Assembly: GCA_021545665.1 (NCBI GenBank)
Contig: JAJRTX010000047.1
Span: 1-5,197, forward strand
DNA length: 5,197 bases
From: Zetaproteobacteria bacterium
GTDB taxonomy: Bacteria; Pseudomonadota; Zetaproteobacteria; Mariprofundales; Mariprofundaceae
Direction of reading: 5' to 3'
Part shown: positions 5,081-5,197 of the stretch, in pieces
How the letters are laid out: the number at the start of each line of letters is the position of its first letter
Position numbering within the stretch: position 1 is the stretch's first letter
Notes under the pieces: generated by a model
Databases searched by the model: none
Told to the model about the DNA's origin: nothing
The model's input: the letters and a program-made list of their open reading frames with translations, nothing else
Position numbers and translations under genes: made by a program

Positions 5081-5136
5081 TCAGCGTGCAAAATTGACCC
5101 CCTAGAGGGGCAAATCAGCGTCCAATTTTGACCCCC
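5081..5136 (+). repeat. Two IS21 terminal repeats (transposase-binding type)
   Basis: The 22-mers at 5081-5102 and 5115-5136 match in 19 of 22 positions, in direct orientation, 34 bp apart from start to start. IS21-family ends are known to carry multiple direct repeats of this kind, thought to bind IstA. Between them lies CCCCTAGAGGGG, a short hairpin. Confidence 0.75.
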
Positions 5137-5181
5137 CTGTATCATCCCCAACTATTGATTTAGTTGGAGGTAAAAACAGGA

Positions 5182-5197
5182 GTGATTACAGTGGAAA
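5182..5197 (+). CDS. istA: IstA transposase of the IS21-family element, first five codons only
   Basis: GTG ATT ACA GTG GAA encodes M-I-T-V-E, a common N-terminus of IS21-family IstA transposases (MITVE-). GGAGG at 5166-5170 lies 11 nt upstream and AGGA abuts the GTG, so translation could start here. Only five codons are in the window. The call rests on this start together with the IS21-type end just upstream. Confidence 0.62.

Larger units (their letters stand above)
5075..5197 (+). mobile_element. IS21-family insertion sequence, left end, continuing past the window
   Basis: From about 5075 (TGTTATTCAGCG) the sequence changes from transposase coding to a typical IS21 left end. It starts with TG, carries two copies of a repeat with the core TCAGCGT-CAA-TTGACCCCC, and leads after about 107 bp into a GTG-initiated istA-like gene. 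It interrupts the IS1182-family transposase fragment in codon 133 of that open frame. The right end and istB should lie beyond the window, and the target duplication cannot be checked here. Confidence 0.78.

Noticed and set aside
5128..5158. TTGACC followed by TATTGA in the IS21 end
   Set aside because: The spacing is 19 nt and the -10 match is poor; TTGACC is explained by the terminal repeat.

Overview
The window looks like the chromosome of a proteobacterium with moderate GC. Four things point there: a cytoplasmic sulfur-trafficking pair (DsrE2 plus a TusA-like protein), an MJ0042-type zinc-ribbon/DUF3426 membrane protein, FtsEX, and a tRNA-Gln(CUG). A sulfur- or iron-oxidising lineage such as Gammaproteobacteria or Zetaproteobacteria would fit, but this placement is weak and rests only on gene content.

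Layout. Positions 1-2598 are read leftward on the minus strand. From left to right they hold a HigB-type toxin gene cut by the window edge (1-270), a TPMT-family SAM methyltransferase (317-889), a TusA-like sulfur carrier (994-1215), DsrE2 (1227-1715) and a zinc-ribbon/DUF3426 protein (1837-2598). Positions 2695-5197 are read rightward. They hold ftsE (2695-3345) and ftsX (3347-4234), then tRNA-Gln(CUG) with its own promoter and a strong terminator (4273-4449).

The stretch 4450-4745 has no protein gene I can support, but it is not empty. It holds four back-to-back perfect hairpins (4486-4557), an imperfect 18-bp copy of the 3' end of the tRNA (4563-4580), a direct repeat GGGACACT x2, and a near-consensus promoter (4632-4660). 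This looks like the scar of an element integrated at the tRNA. Beyond it lies an internal fragment of an IS1182-family transposase (about 4746-5074), cut by the left end of an IS21-family element (5075 onward) whose istA gene is just starting at the right edge.

How the genes work together. DsrE2 and the TusA-like protein form a tight two-gene operon and probably pass protein-bound persulfide sulfur. FtsE and FtsX form the ATPase/permease complex that controls septal cell-wall hydrolysis during division. The zinc-ribbon/DUF3426 gene diverges from ftsE, and a perfect 7-bp inverted repeat sits on its start codon. The higB promoter carries a palindrome between its -35 and -10 boxes, as expected for autoregulation of a toxin-antitoxin operon. 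The right fifth of the window is an accessory insertion hotspot at a tRNA gene. I see no clearly new protein system. The most unusual parts are the hairpin array and tRNA-end repeat downstream of tRNA-Gln.
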